Of a stretch of 64,000 nt of DNA, positions 12,623-26,700 are shown one piece after another. Where the stretch lies: positions 12,400,001 to 12,464,000 of the forward strand of contig CM065309.1 of assembly GCA_033032175.1 (NCBI GenBank), given 5' to 3'. The notes under the pieces were generated by a model. That model saw only the letters and a program-made list of their open reading frames with translations. It had not been told where the DNA came from and did no database searches. Each line of letters starts with the position of its first letter. Within the stretch, counting starts at the first letter, position 1. Position numbers and translations under genes: made by a program. The DNA comes from Saturnia japonica (lineage: Eukaryota > Arthropoda > Insecta > Lepidoptera > Saturniidae).

Positions 12623-13599
12623 AAGACAAGTTAGGCTGGGCTATGTATGGTGTAGTGATGTTGGGTAACATAGACCACTATGCCCGCACTTTTGATTTGA
12701 TAAAAATAAATATCTTTGGGAAAAAATATTAAAACATTGCATATGTATTAGAATATATGCAACCGTTTCTTAAATCTTAGGGATTTTTTTTTACAAATTC
12801 CCAATCGAATAAAGTAAACAAATTGATATTTGATTAAGACCAATAAAAACCTTTTATGTTGTCGTTCCAATCGATTCAAACTGCATTATTTGTAGCTATC
12901 GGTTTAATTGAAGCTGCGTTTTGTTGTGGGGACTATATAGTCATTTGAATTGCATGGAGTTGCCATGAGCGTACTGAAAGACTCGTATCAATACATACGA
13001 AACGATAAAGCATTTTAGTATTGAAAATTCTGATTCTATTGTTAATTGGCATGGGATTTTTACTTGCTAGCTCGGCAAAAAACTATTTGGCTTTATGAAT
13101 AAATATCAAGTGGGAAATAAAATATACGCGTAGTCAAAATTAACGAAAGATTGAACCAGCGAACGATCCTGAAAATAGCACGATGAAAGCAACTATACTA
13201 AGATTCTAAAGATCTTAAAATTCTAATTCGTAAGAAGTAATTTGGTCGGGTTTATTTTTGTAATTTTATGTTTGATTATTTCTTATTCTATTATTAGGTA
13301 TACTTTTATAATACTTCTATTATCATATAAATACAGCTGATACTAATAAATAATAACAGTATTCTAATAAAATGAGCCACAAGTGATGTTTAAAAACATT
13401 TCAAATAGTTTTTGAAGACACTTCTTCAGATGCGCTTATTAGAGGATTGAACATCAATGATGATAATATGAATTAATTTTAATTAATTTTATGTTTTGAA
13501 TTGTGTAATTACATCTTTAAAACTCAGACACCCAAGTTAACCTCACCTGCACACGGTGCACCTTGCTGAGTAATGTACGAGGAAATGGAGATAGCGACC
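12623..13599. other. Gene-free AT-rich DNA
   Basis: Nothing recognised between the foldback element and the first family B repeat. Confidence 0.5.
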
Positions 13600-13830
13600 T
13601 CGCTATCATATGCTTACCACTTGGTAAGCAGGGTTGTTTTGCCCGGCTGGGTCGCGACCACTATGCGTGTGGTGAAAAGTCCATCATGGTGATTCGCTTT
13701 TGCGTGTCTCGTTTCGGGATCAGCCTGTGCATATCCAGTTAAATGTATGCCGGTCAGTAAGACAGTGGTGACGGTCGATAGATTACGATCTCTTGGTGGT
13801 CACCGTTGTGTTTAACTTGTAGTGTGCTTA
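13600..13830. repeat. Repeat family B copy (GGGTCGCGAC...GTGGTGAAAAGTC)
   Basis: CTGGGTCGCGACCACTATGC, GTGGTGAAAAGTC, GTGATTCGCTTTTGCGTGTC and TTTCGGGATCAGCC. The same sequence of blocks occurs at 40265-40425 and 51500-51680. Diverged pieces lie at 14620-14890 and 16290-16460. Confidence 0.6.
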
Positions 13831-14619
13831 AACAAGATAATTTAACGGATTATAAATAAACATTATTTTGATTAAATTTAAATATTTATATATAACAAGG
13901 AATAGATACTCTATATATACAAGTTCGGTGAAGCTAAGGCCCCTAAGGTAATAGTATAGTCAGACCTAAAAAAAAACTCTATATGTGCCTTGACAGACTT
14001 AACTAAAATGAATTTATCTAAAAATATCGATTTATTTGATGTGTGTTAATTTTTGTGTGGGAATAGGTATGCGTATAGATAAATATACACGTTATGTATA
14101 GAAGTGTAATCTATTTTTTAATTTTAACGTTTGACCCATGACGTTTTCAATTACTCTATTAATTTATTATTGTTAGTACTGGGTAGTGTATGTAATTTTA
14201 ATTGTATTAGGTACTTTTTTGTTTTATTATTATTTATATACTGCACAGATTTTAATCACTATTTATGAAAAAAGTTTAAAGCCTTATGAAGGTTAATTTT
14301 ACCGTTTTCATTTCAGACTATATAATAATATTATGCTAGTGACTTCTCCCTTGTTATAAATGTTCTAAATACACAATACGTGGTATCTTAGGTACAGTTT
14401 ACATTTGCTATGGACGCTTTTTTTCTGATAATGGTAAAGTAAACTAACTACATGTTTCTCCAACTTTACCTACATTTATTATAAAAGTTTCTTAAATCAG
14501 GTCGGTAATTTTCATATAACACCCAAATAACTAAATAAACTAAAACAAATTACCACTGTACATTTGGCAATAGTGCATTCGGTTTATTTTGGTTCATGTG
14601 CATTATAGATATGAAACAT

Positions 14620-14890
14620 CGACGGGTCAGACCGGTTGTTGGCGATTTTGTTTTTTAATAGACACACTGGATCATATCAAAGTTTAATGTTAAAACATCT
14701 ATAGATTAAAAACGGTTGGTGGGGATTGCGACATTCTTTTGGTCTGTCGTGTTTCGGGATTACCCAGTGTATGTATAATCAAGTTGAGTGATAGGGGTCA
14801 CGACCATCATATACATACTAATAAAATAAACATTTTCAGTGACTTTCTTTTGATTTGTCGTGTTTCGGGGTCACCCGGTGTTTTTTTTTA
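14620..14890. repeat. Repeat family B, diverged and partly duplicated
   Basis: Two consecutive units each contain CTTTTG(G/A)T(C/T)TGTCGTGTTTC and a GGG(A/G)TTACCC/GTCACCC end (near 14738 and 14850). This looks like a local duplication of the family end. Confidence 0.45.
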
Positions 14891-16289
14891 AATCCAATTT
14901 TTATTCTTTTTTTATTATTTGTTTTTTAATATTCACTAGGATGGACAGTAATTTTTTTTAAATGTAGTGACTAAGTATAAATTTTAAATTTGGTTTAAGT
15001 ATGTTAGTATTCAATAGGTAGTATAAGTGTAGTCTCATTTGAAATATTGACCTAAATTTTTATAATAACAAGCCATTACAGTGAACATTACACTTAAATA
15101 TATATATTTGTAAAATAGAATACAACGTAGCACCTGAATGAAGTTTCATATCCGAATATCTTATCTACTTGATTTAATAATACCGTTTTATCTTAAGTAG
15201 AAAATAACTAACTATCTATATTCCCAATTAACGAGTTTACCTTAAATAAATAATAATAAGTAGGTACTAAAAAATTTAGAAGGTCTGGAAGGCATTTACG
15301 ACGGTATTAACCCTATACTAGTCTAACGAGAGTGACTGTCGATTTATAATATTAAAAACTATATACTTAGCATTAGACACACTACAGTCATTTTATAGAA
15401 ATCCACTAAGAACAGAATGTTCTTTGAAAACAAAAAAGTAATTAATCCGTAAACAATCTAATATTTTTATAAATGAAGGCAAACATGTCGTTCGGTATTG
15501 CTAAGAAATATTGATGTAAACGTATTTAGTGCTAGAGCAATGAAGCTCAGACAGTCTCTAAGGAAATCGGAGGCTAAATTATTTGAGACAAATCCCCGAA
15601 GAGACCGTCGACTCGTCGTTGTCGTTTCTATCGAAAGGCTAGGTAGATAATATTAAGTATTATTTTACAGAAAATGTTTTACTTACTGCCTCTGAACAGC
15701 GAATAAGGTTTAATTCTTTGATGTATATAACTTGCATGTAAATAATTTATCGTACAACATGTTTATTTTAGTTTTTGTTCTTGTTGGTAAGTAGGTAACT
15801 GACATATCCTTAGCTATAAACTTAAGATTATATAAAAAAGAATAGGTTTACCCTTACAAGTTAAATAATGTATAACGTTTTGGATTCTTTCTGGTGACAG
15901 TTATTATTTCTGGTCGCATTGACGGGGAGAATTGAGCGCAGGAAAATATCATTTAATTCTCGCGTAATTTTATAAGGATGATGATATAACTGCAAATAAT
16001 AAAAGCGCTCATTGAAATGTTTGGTTGCTAAAAACAAGTTACTGTTGTTATAGCTTTAATATCTTAATTTTATCTTAAAAAATACTTTTTGAATCTACTT
16101 TATGTAACTCAAAACATGAATGATAAAATAAGTAAAATATATGATTCATTACTGGATGGTAGGTTCCGACAATTCTGTCCGAATGGCAACCATCATACAC
16201 CAGCTGTAACACCCGTTATAGTGGCACGCTTAGGATCAGCCGGTATATATCCAATAATCAAGCGAGATAGTAGAGATCTGAATTGGAAT

Positions 16290-16460
16290 GGGTCGCAGCC
16301 GCCATGCAGATGATGATAAACACTCACAGTGGCTTGGCCGTTGACTTCTAACAGACACTCGGGTATTTTTATTTACCTCACAGTGAGTCTCTTTTGGTTT
16401 GTCGCGTTTCGGGATTAACCAGTTACCATTAGACTTGCTGGATCGCATGACAGCGACAAT
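16290..16460. repeat. Repeat family B, diverged
   Basis: GGGTCGCAGCCGCCATGCAG, then CTCTTTTGGTTTGTCGCGTT and TCGGGATTAACCAG. Partial match to the family. Confidence 0.45.
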
Positions 16461-17416
16461 CAGCGATGAACTGCTGGTGAAAATTTGCCGCGGTACTATA
16501 CAAAAAAATAGTTCTGATACATTCATTTTACATCATAAAAGCTTAAATTAATTCATTTTCTTCCCGCGCGTAAATACATTTGTCTCCTCAAACGGAAAAG
16601 CCGTTCGTATCAGGGATCCAAAATTGGTGTGATGTAATATTCGAGTGTGGTGCGGACGGATCACAAGACTCAAGGGCTTGGTTATAAATTTCTTACACCT
16701 TAGTACATCTGCTTATCGATCCCATTTACGAATCTATGCATACCAATTACCACCTCACTTAATACATAATATTTATTATATCTCAAATATTACTTAATAT
16801 ATAAAATGTTACTCAACGTTATTTTACATAGGTATTAATATAAATTGTAAACACGTGGCATATAGGACTAAGTTACTAAGTATCAGTATACATAATTTCT
16901 TCATAAATATATATAATATATATATTAACCGTGCCCCAGGGTTTCACCGGTTTATATTGGCGGGTCATATGGGTTGCGAGAGTCAATTCACTCCCGGCAT
17001 TCCTGTGATGGTGCTGTGAGATAAATTCAACTGAAATGATGCTCCGAGTCCTATTGACATGTAATACCGATTTCTATGACATATGCGGACGACATACCCG
17101 CATGGCAAACACCCGTCGCATCGGCCACGTCTACGGCATAGCGTGTAGGAACATTTACGCTGCTAAAGATTTTGTTAGTCATGTAAATACCAATGATTAA
17201 ATAATCAGGAAATAACATTGAAAAATATAATTATTATGTACTGACCATGTACCCAATAGGATTTCAACATCAGATCACGAGTTATCCTAATTTTATCCAT
17301 GTATTAACCAATTTGAAGCTTCTTTTTTTAAATAATTGAAGATTGAATAACAATTGTATTAATATCCGTGATAATCTATATTAAAAAAAATTATGCATGT
17401 AACTTTTACACACGGT

Positions 17417-17532
17417 TGAAGTGAAACTTCTTCGAATTTGAACATTATATGAATTAAAACATTACGAATGGTTCGTAACGTAAAGTCTTCTAATTCTTCC
17501 TTGCTATACATGTCTAAAGAAGTCTTACTTCA
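17417..17532. repeat. Short candidate TIR element, same ends
   Basis: TGAAGTGAAACTTCTTCG at the left; reverse-complemented right end TGAAGTAAGACTTCTTTAG. About 116 bases, no coding capacity. Confidence 0.4.
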
Positions 17533-18494
17533 AAAAGTGAGATATAAACAGTTATTTTAATTTGTATAATCATTATGGTTAAAGAGGAAATTTCAACACC
17601 AGCAAGCAAGTTATAGCTCAAATATTGTGTCATGTCCGTGAGTTTATTAACGTAATTTAAGGAAAACTTTATACACTAAATGACGATGAGAACGTCTACA
17701 ATTTACTCAAAGTTTTACGAGACTAAAAGCACTAACTAACAGGTCCGTGCAAACATTATATAACAGAGTTAAAAAAAGTTTAATACAGTTTTCTTATTTT
17801 TCGTCGGATACGTGAAATACAATGTTTCATGGAATATGTGCATAACCATAAGGGATATTGAAAATGCAAGTATTCGGAAGTAGGAAGTCTCTGGTGTGAA
17901 GCTATAAAATGTGTGTACATCGAAATAAATCGACTGAGAAAATGTGTTTTGCGGTGTACAGAATTCGCCATATTCAAGATATACGGATATCTACATGATG
18001 TAAATTCATCCAAAGTGCTTTTGTTTGATTTGATATAAGAACTGCCTGAGCATCAGAATAGATACAATGTAGAAGATACCTATTAAACTGTTAATGCATG
18101 TAATTCTACATTATTTACAATTTATGTGGGTTCATAAGCGAAATGGAATTAAAATTGTTATTGTTATAGGCACTTTTTAATATTCAGCGAGAAATTCAAC
18201 AATCTGTTAACAAAAATATTCACAAACCTCAATTATTTATGTTTAGGTTGTTGGTTGACGTGCTATTTCTTAGCAATGATAATTATTTTAGCTCTGGGCT
18301 CAAATAATAGTTCCAAGATATTAAATATTAACATTTTTAAAGAATTCTTAAACATTAAATATTGGTTACTTGAGACCATCGCGTATTGTTTTGAGGAGGT
18401 TATCAGCAATGAAGCATAAGGGCTGTTGCACTTATGATTTATAAATAAAATGAAGTCTAATTTCAAATATTTTAGTGATAAGACATCCTGGTAG

Positions 18495-18785
18495 ATTATT
18501 TTTATTTTTATACGATTAAAATTGCAAACAAGCGTACGGACCTGATGGTAATCGGTTACCTTAGCCTATGGACGTTTGTAATACCAAAGGTATCATTAAT
18601 GAGTTACCAACCTTGCACCCACCTTCCCGAAGAGCTCTGAAAATTATAATCATCGCAGGAATACAACAAATGATTATTTGGTTGTGATCTTCTATAGGGT
18701 GGAGGGATTTCACCAGACGGGCTACCCCGAGTAGAGAGAAATCTATAAAGTTATTTCTCTGTGCTTTACCTCACATAAATAAATA
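18495..18785. repeat. LINE-tail repeat copy A1
   Basis: Shares with 25440-25735 and 41365-41645 the order GCAAACAAGCGTACGG, CCTGATGGTAA, CCTATGGA, AGAGCTCT, GCAGGAA(T/C)ACAAC, AGTAGAGAGAAATC and TGTGC(C/T)(C/T)TACCTC. On the minus strand it would be the 3' tail of a LINE. Confidence 0.65.
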
Positions 18786-19940
18786 ATTACTCAATTTCTG
18801 CTGCGAAAATAGTTTAACAATATAATGTTTAATCGCTAGATATTAAATAAAATATTGTATTAATGTATACTTGTATACATGAAAAAGAAATGTAGAAACA
18901 AAGTAGATACGTATTCCTCACATTAATATAAACATATCTGAGCGACCGAGCTTTGGCCGGTGTCTTACAAAAAAGAAAAAAACTTATCTAGGTATACTTG
19001 GAATATCAAATATTATCTAAACACAAAGTTTCATCCAAATCGTTGGATACGTTTCCGATAAACTAATTACATATATATATTCTATAGTGTATAGATATAT
19101 ATACAAGAATTGCTCATTTAATAATATAAAAACAGCGCAGCACATTTTCCATGTTTACTTAGGTATTCTCAAAGTGACATTGGATTTATATTCGTCTCAT
19201 AAGCCTTACCGAGATACAAGATTCAATCAGCAGATTAATTCAATCATGTTTAGATTGATAACGCACGAGACTTATGAAAATAAAACACATCATATTAACA
19301 ATTGTGTTGCTTATTCGTAATTTTTATGCAATACCGTACGAACACAAAAATATTTTATAATTTGTGAACCAATTTGAATGGTTTTTTCTCTGCCATTAGC
19401 AGTTTCCAAAATATAAACGGAGAAACTAAAATTGGTAGTACCTATAGAAAATTATGCAAACAATTATCTAATCATCGCTTCATTGTTTGTTTATTCAATC
19501 CATCATTATAGTAGAAGGTTTTTTGTTATATTTTGAAAACAAAGCTTCTTTAAAGATTTTTGTAACTAATATATATATATATTTATAATAATAATCTTAT
19601 AATAAAGCTGTGTTTTCAAAATACACTAAACGCTTCTTATTTGCGGTCGATACATTCCATATTAATTATGCCACGAATACAGGATGGTATTTTGTATGGG
19701 AAAATAGGGAATGCGTTCCAAGCTAAGAAAATAAAATCATTACTTATCAAAATAAAAGCAATTTAATGAGAGTTAGTATCATTAATTATTATTTTCTAGG
19801 TTAAGCAAAGGTTTAAATAATTTAGTCTTTTAATTTGTTTTGCAGTTTTTCACCTGTGATTTCTGTCATTAATCGATGATTTCTTGATGGATCGTATATT
19901 TTGATTCATTGACAACAAAGATCTTACGTAGCATTGCATT

Positions 19941-20105
19941 CTATTTGCCAAAAGAGCGTGACATGGATGCAAACGACTCACCAGAGCATAAACGATCAGA
20001 TATTTCTATTTTTACTTTAAGCGACAACACAACTTTTATCCTCTTCGGAACTAATTCTTCTTTAATTTTACTCGACATTGCGAACAAACCAGGAGTGTTG
20101 TTCAT
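19941..20105 (-). pseudogene. CENP-B/pogo-type helix-turn-helix fragment
   Basis: Minus-strand ATG at 20105 (or 20078) leads to KRIKVVLSLKVKIEISDRL, then CSGESFASMSRSFGK and a TAG. The K-R-x-x-V-V-L-S-L-x-x-K-x-E-I pattern with a G-E-S turn is the N-terminal DNA-binding helix-turn-helix of Tigger/jerky/CENP-B-like transposases and their domesticated relatives. The frame goes on past the stop for about 28 codons before TAA. No DDE domain or inverted repeat was found nearby, so it is a short relic. Confidence 0.5.
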
Positions 20106-21214
20106 AAAAAATTATTGCTACAAATGCTAAGTTGAAACAATAAAACGAGTACGACAACGGTACATACAAAATTCGTTACTATAGCACATATAACTCGGTT
20201 GCGGCTTCGGCGGCTTTTGTTAAAGAATTAAATGTTTAGCCACCGTAATATTTATTTCTTTAAAAGTATTTTGATGCCTGCCTGTTGAATTCGATAGCTA
20301 AATAGTGAATAACATTATGCATCGTATGTTATGTATCCACGAATACAAAAAGTGGTTACATTTTTTAAATCCGTAAATACTGAAACTACGAATAAAGAAA
20401 CCGTAAAATAGTAGTTTTCACTTCTTAGCAAAAATTATGGACTGAAGAAATAAATATTGATGTGACGTAATGATGAAACAAAAAAACTACTCGTATAAAA
20501 TTGTATGATAACGTACACGCATTATATTTAACTAAATATAACGAAAAGTTGATAAAGTTTAGTAATCTAAACGGATATTATTCACGTTTTAAATAAGCCG
20601 TAGCAAGCTGGCGGATCTCTGTAATTCATCGTCTGTAGCGGTATGCAGCCAAGTTTCACATTCACCTGGCTGAACATGTTTCCATTTCTACGGTTAATAA
20701 GCTTAATAAAAAAATTGTTAGCCCATGTTGTTTTACTTGATGAGCTCCATTTTATTTGAAATATTCCGTCATGTCATATCCTTTCTACCTTATTTGTGTA
20801 ACTGTTTTATAGCGAGTAGCCAATGTTTGACGTTCCTCATATTGGAAAAATATTAATACAATAATGATAATTGATTCATGCAAAGTACATGTTTTTTAAC
20901 ACTTTACAAAGACACAAAAAAAATTATACATACACGTTTTTGAGCTACTGACCACAAAACTCTAGGGTTCTCTGTATCTTGGCAGTCGGTTTGCTTCCAA
21001 AATAAATTTATATATTGCTATAAGCTGTTTAAATTAATATTTCAATTAAAACTCATTGTCGACTTTTATGAGATGCACGTAGCAACGAAAGATAAAAACA
21101 TTTTGACATTTTGACATTGACACATTTTGTTCATAGAAACTTTCATCCCTTATTTTCTACCCTTAAAGTTTTATTTTCGCTACCTATGTCCTTTCCCATG
21201 GTCCAATCTATGTC

Positions 21215-21274
21215 TATACCAAAATTCAACAAAGAGAGAGAGTTACTTTCGCATTTATAATATTAGTATGGATA
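21215..21274 (-). repeat. Helitron-like 5' terminus (minus)
   Basis: Minus strand: TCCATACTAATATTATAAAT, GCGAAAGTAACTCTCTCTC. The partner 3' end was not identified. Confidence 0.45.
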
Positions 21275-21861
21275 ATAAAGCGGAATAGCTTTTTTTGTTT
21301 GTTTAAGTATACTTATTATCTCTGGAGCTATCAGTCGTATTCGTAAAAGTATTTTTGTGTATGATAGCCAGATTTACGGGGAATAGTATAGCTATCTAGG
21401 ATTAAGCTACACTTCTCAGCTAGCCTTTAATGTTGATTTTTGTTAAGTAGGAACACAAATCGCTCCCGGGCTGCTTTATCCGCGTGCGCTGCCGTAATAG
21501 TTAGTGATACGTAAATACAAAGTTCTACAAAAATATTGGTATCTAAAAAAAGTTTGTAATACCATATGCGTATCTCTTATACATAAGCCACAATAACGTA
21601 TATTGTGACAAAAGTTTGGTGAAGATTAAACATTCATTTATGAGCATTATTTTTAGGCATGGTATATTTATCCTTACGAACGAAAGTTACTTCATCATCC
21701 AGACAATTTTATTAAGATAATCTTTATCCTTTCAGTATGTTATTTGGGCTCATAATTTGAGAGATAATGGAAAATTAAAATAATTCAAACTCTCGGCCTG
21801 ATAAAAATATTGTCTAATACTGATGTGTTATAAATCATCAATCAGCGATATCTTTTAAATT

Positions 21862-21893
21862 ACATGCGTGTGAAACCGCGGCGCACAGCTAGT
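21862..21893 (+). repeat. Helitron-like 3' terminus
   Basis: GCGTGTGAAACCGCGGCGCA then CAGCTAG|T. A GC-rich hairpin-like end followed by CTAG and T, as expected for a plus-oriented Helitron. Confidence 0.45.
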
Positions 21894-23496
21894 AACATAT
21901 ATAATTTGGTAATACTATTAAAATAAATGGCAGACAATTGCATTAAATTGAAAAGTGAAGACAGATAAACGCTTAATGATAATCTTGGTAACCGAAATCG
22001 GACTAAAATTGGCTTTCAAACTTTGCAGGTGACCCAAAAGTCCTTTTCAATTAATGACGTCAAAGCGTTTCGACAAGGGTTCATCCAAAACATATTCAAA
22101 CCGGAAACTATTTATACACAGCCACGTTTACGTTACCAGAAATTTTGCTTCGAATATAGTCGACGTATTTTTTGTTAGTGTGTGTAAAATTTCTTATTTG
22201 GCGACTTTTACCTTTCACTCAGAAGCGGATGTTCTTAATCTTTCTTTGTTGTTTTTACCATACTTAAAGAAGCCTTGATATTTTTCAGCAGGTAAAATCA
22301 CGATCACATGTCCTGATAACCTTATGGAGTCTAAAATTTTATTGCAAAATTGCAAAATTTTAAAGGTACATTATGCGATTACAAACAAAAATTTGTATTA
22401 GTTAGATTAACATAAATAAGTCTTTTGAGGGTTGAAAATAAACACTCCATCGCAAGTTCTAGTGTTTCGTAGGCTTCTCTACTTCGCACATATAAAATAA
22501 TTAATGGACCGACTTAATCGAACGGGCTTTTCCGTGAAAATAAATAGGTTTCGTCGCGACAAGTGCTTACAGTTTCGTAGGGGTCGGAAGTCGGAAGCTA
22601 AATTGAACTTGGCATAAACGGGATGAGTCTAACAAAAAGTACAATAAAGGTTAACCTAAATTAAAAAATATATATAAGCATTTCTACGTAACTTACAAAT
22701 TGCGGCGTTTCATCCTGATTGATGTAACGAATGAATACATTTTAGGTAATAGTTCATAAAGAAAAGGTATATCATCAAATTAAATTGTGGAATATACTAG
22801 CTTCTTTTTACAGTTTGAGTACTTTGTTAGCAAAACTGGAACAGAATGGAAAAAACAATTTGTAATTACTTTTCCAATGCATGTTGTCGAACATCTATTG
22901 CTTGCAATTTAAACCGCAATTTTATCATTGTGTTCAAAATGATCGCTTTTGTTTTTGCAATGTGGTTTTGATTGTAAAAATACTTGAATTTTTATTCAAA
23001 TGTAATAAGAGAAGAACAATATAAAATAGAAAATATAAATGTTAAAGACTAAATTAGTACTACACCAGATGTTTCATTAAATCAAATCATTATAATTGTA
23101 ATGAAGTCATCTCTTATTATGTAGTTGCTAAGGTAATATCTATTTATTTCTCTGTTATAATATGTAAACAAAATTAATTTGAGTTTCATTTTGTTTCAGA
23201 TTTCTAACAAGGAGCAGTGCTTACTATGAACATTCTGTAATTGATGTCGAAATATCTTGATTTTCCTACATGAAACCGTCCATAAAACAAATTAAATACT
23301 TGGGTGGTATAAACAAGAATATTGCTTCTAAATCTGCGAACATTGATTCAATATTGTGATTGGAAGAGAATTGTTGAATACGAGGTGAATTAGAGTAGGT
23401 GAACGCGTTGAGCGTGGATGGTGTTTGTAAGGGGATGGCGGCGTGGTGCGGGGGGTGGGCGGGGCGCGGGCGTCGGTGAGATCGGTGCGGGGCGTG

Positions 23497-23780
23497 ATGC
23501 GCGCACGCTCGAGGGTACTTTATGCGGCGTTATATGCGTGGGCGGCATGGTATGCAGTCTTCGGAACAGCGGCGGGCCGCGAGCTCCGCGTGCTGCAAGC
23601 AGATGCCCAGCCTGCCTTTTTTGTTGGTATCGCTGCGCCGCCCTCGGCTGTCGCCGTGGTGCGCACTTTCAACCGCTCTCTCGCCGCGATGTCGCAGAAC
23701 TACTTCGCCGAAGACAATCCCCTTTATCTACGCAATATCACACTGCAACCACTGTACATCGAGCTACCAGAAGATGAAAG
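23497..23780 (+). CDS. Nmdar2: Nmdar2 exon 1: start codon, signal peptide, first strands of the amino-terminal domain
   Basis: The frame is closed upstream by an in-frame TAA at 23428-23430, and the first ATG after it is at 23497, so that start is chosen over upstream GTG codons. Residues 1-27 are Arg-rich then hydrophobic (VLYAALYAWAAWYAVFG), typical of a signal peptide for a type I receptor. The rest (FFVGIAAPPSAVAVVRTFN and LYLRNITLQPLYIELPEDE) has the look of the first helix and strand of a glutamate-receptor ATD, with NRS and NIT glycosylation sequons. The exon ends AG|GTAACT in phase 2. It sits in a GC-rich island unlike the AT-rich flanks, which suggests the promoter region is just upstream. 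No TATA box was recognised. Confidence 0.78.
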
Positions 23781-26700
23781 GTAACTACCATTCTTAATTA
23801 AACAGATCATACTTTTTTTTTACTTTACACGGAGACTTATGTAAACAATAGAAGTCTTTTGGTTGATTGGCTCAATAGATGGAAAGACTTAATGAATATT
23901 AGAACTAACATCTTCTCTTCTAATGGAATGTGAATAGTTTGATTGAAATAAAATTGATATGGATATTAAGTATGTCACATAGCATTTTAGTATAGCTACA
24001 CGGTAGCGCCTATTATGTCACGAACATAGAACTTCTCTAATTCTTATCTTTGCCGTACCGTGTAGATTTGCATTAGTCTCAGAGCAGATGTGTTCCCCCT
24101 TACTATAATATTGGGTTCTACAAACGAAATGTGAAGAGCTATTTTAGAAGACCGGCATGTTCGAAAGTTGATTTTATGAAAGAGGATGTACGAAAACTTG
24201 TATTTTTAGTATAATTAGGTTACGATGCAGCTGGTCAAAGCTGGCTATTGTCAAAAACTCTGAAACAAAAAGGATAAAACTACAAAAATGTAGTATGTTT
24301 AAAATTATTTAAATTATGGTACTCCTGGTTTAGAAAATACACAGGCATTCATAGTATTGAATATTAGCGCGACGATTGAAACCAGAATGTCTAATTCGTC
24401 GGTTGCATTCATTAACCTCCATATATTAATCTCACACTGACTACTAACACGACATTACAATTTAATTTCGAATGAAAGAGTTCGAAGAAAGAATGGTTCA
24501 GTGTGATTGAATTCCTATCTTATAATGAAACTTACAATTCGTGGTTGTAAACTTGTAGTACTCGTTTAACTAGCAAGAAATTAAAATAAAAATCTATCGC
24601 CAAGCAAATTGCAGTATATATGTAGCAGCTGCTACATAAATAGCACCTGCTGTTGCTTAAGACTACCCTATTGTAGGCTTGGCCTGTTACTAATTTCGAC
24701 CTGCAGCATTACTTAACAGTTACTAAATATAATCTTGTAGATGTGGGTGGATTCAAACTTGATGGATGTGAATCAGTTTTTCGTATTATCATATGCTACT
24801 TAGGTGAATAAGAAATATTTTAAAGATATTATATATCCGATTCCAAAAATAAGAATAATTGTATATTATTGTCCTAATAAAATATGTGGAAGACGAATAG
24901 TTTGTAGGAATATCAAATTAAGTTAAAAATAATATTTTTAAGTAAATTAAAGTAAATAAATTACCTAAATATTTTTTATTTCTTAGTGCATTTTTTCAGA
25001 GTAAGTAGTATTTTTTGTGAAAAAAAGTTTATTTCTTCCTTATTAGTTAGTCTTGCGTTCTGTAGGTAACTTTATTGAAAACCAATATCGGTAGATCTTC
25101 TAAACGCGCTGCATATTATAATGGCAGAAAACTATCAGACATATAATATACGTAAATAATTTAAAAAATATGGCCGGTCCTAAGAAGAGGTCAACTGGAG
25201 GGTAAGGTGCTATCGGAAGCCGTATACGTAAAATTTGATGACGAAACAATTGGTCTCAGGCTAAAAGATAGTAACTAGTGCATCAAAGCTTGGAAGGCTT
25301 AATGTCTTCAGATTTGGACGCCAACAAATTAACACATCGACCACACGACGATATATAGTAAACGGAAATAACGGCGCTATAAAATCTTTTTCTGACAATA
25401 AAGGATACACACAATACACGACTCGAATATACGAATATTACCTTTATTAGGGAGTTCCGGTGCCTTTTTTATACAAAAAAGGTGGCAAACAAACATACAG
25501 CCCGCCTGATGGTCAACGGATACCGTAACCTATGGATGCATGTAGGTATCACCAGCGCGTTACCGACTTTGAACCCACTACCCCAAAGAGCTCTAGAAAC
25601 CCTACTGACCGCAGGAACACAACGCTAGGTTATTTGTCTGCGATCTTCTGTGAGGTATTCCTCTAGTTGGACTGTCCCAAGTAGAAATAAATCTCTAAGG
25701 AAATTTCCCTGTGCCCTACCTCTCTCTACCTTTTTTATACCAAGATTGTGGCAAATAAGCATGCGTTCCGCCTGATGGTAAGTGGTCACTGCCGCCCATG
25801 AACGCTTAGATACAAGTATCACATGCACGTTGCCGACCCTTTAAAAACCTATTAACCCCCTTTTTGAAGAAGTCCGTACCTACTGTAGTCCCCTAGGAAA
25901 ACATCAGCACTAGGGAGCTTATTCCACAAACGGAGCGCTTACGTAAAAATATTCTTCTGAAACCAGACTGTCCGCGACTATTTAGGTTCCAAAGTATGAG
26001 GATGAACTGCTTGCTGATGGCGAGCGGTGCCTTTGTGGAAAGTAGCCGCTGGTACCGTACCGAAGAGTTTCTCGGAACACAAGCCATTACAAACGGTAGA
26101 ACATGCAAATGGAGGCAAGAGATGAACATTCCACATACGTGCTGTTCGTTGTTAAAGTGTTGCGTTGTGTCTTCGTAGCCCAAGTTAGTACAGGACGTCC
26201 TTATTTAGGTACATCTAGTCTTGGATTATGATAAACCTATCAATATATCAATCACTATACATTTCTCATTCGATTTTGAAGATCCTTCAGGTGTATCTGC
26301 GAAATCAAAGCTTCAATGCCAATGAAATTAAAATGGGGCCCATCTGAAAATATCCCCTTTCTAACAAAAAAGTAATATTTGAAATCGGTTAATAAATGAA
26401 GGAGTTATGTGGTAACAAACATTTAAAAAATACATTCAACCGAATTAATAACCTCCTTTTTTTGAAGTCGGTTATATAAAAAACCTAAAACAGAACCTCT
26501 CCTTATATTCGAAAACTTAACACGATGTTAAGAATTAACTTTTAAGCATGCCATCGAAACTTAATTTAACTAGGTTATCCATTGTCACGGTTTAAAGTTT
26601 CATCGTTCAACACGGCCGTCACAAAACGTTTTGTACATAGTGGAACTCTTTATGGGTTCTGGTAAAGTTGTATTCACTTAATCAGATTGTGCTGTGGCTT

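Larger units (their letters stand above)
14891..19940. other. Gene-free DNA with scattered repeats
   Basis: Apart from the listed repeats (16290, 17417, 18495), a GC-richer block at 16925-17165 (CACCGGTTTATATTGGCGGG, CATACCCGCATGGCAAAC) is probably an old repeat. A TA-rich run lies near 19570. No exon seen. Confidence 0.45.
20106..23427. other. DNA upstream of Nmdar2
   Basis: AT-rich, with Helitron-like ends at 21215 and 21862. The GC content rises only from about 23400, towards exon 1. A non-coding 5' exon could be hidden here, but nothing in the sequence fixes one. Confidence 0.4.

Noticed and set aside
23418..23777. Overlapping plus frames in the exon 1 GC island, including an ATG at 23418
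   Set aside because: They do not continue into later exons in phase and lack a signal peptide; the 23497 frame does both.
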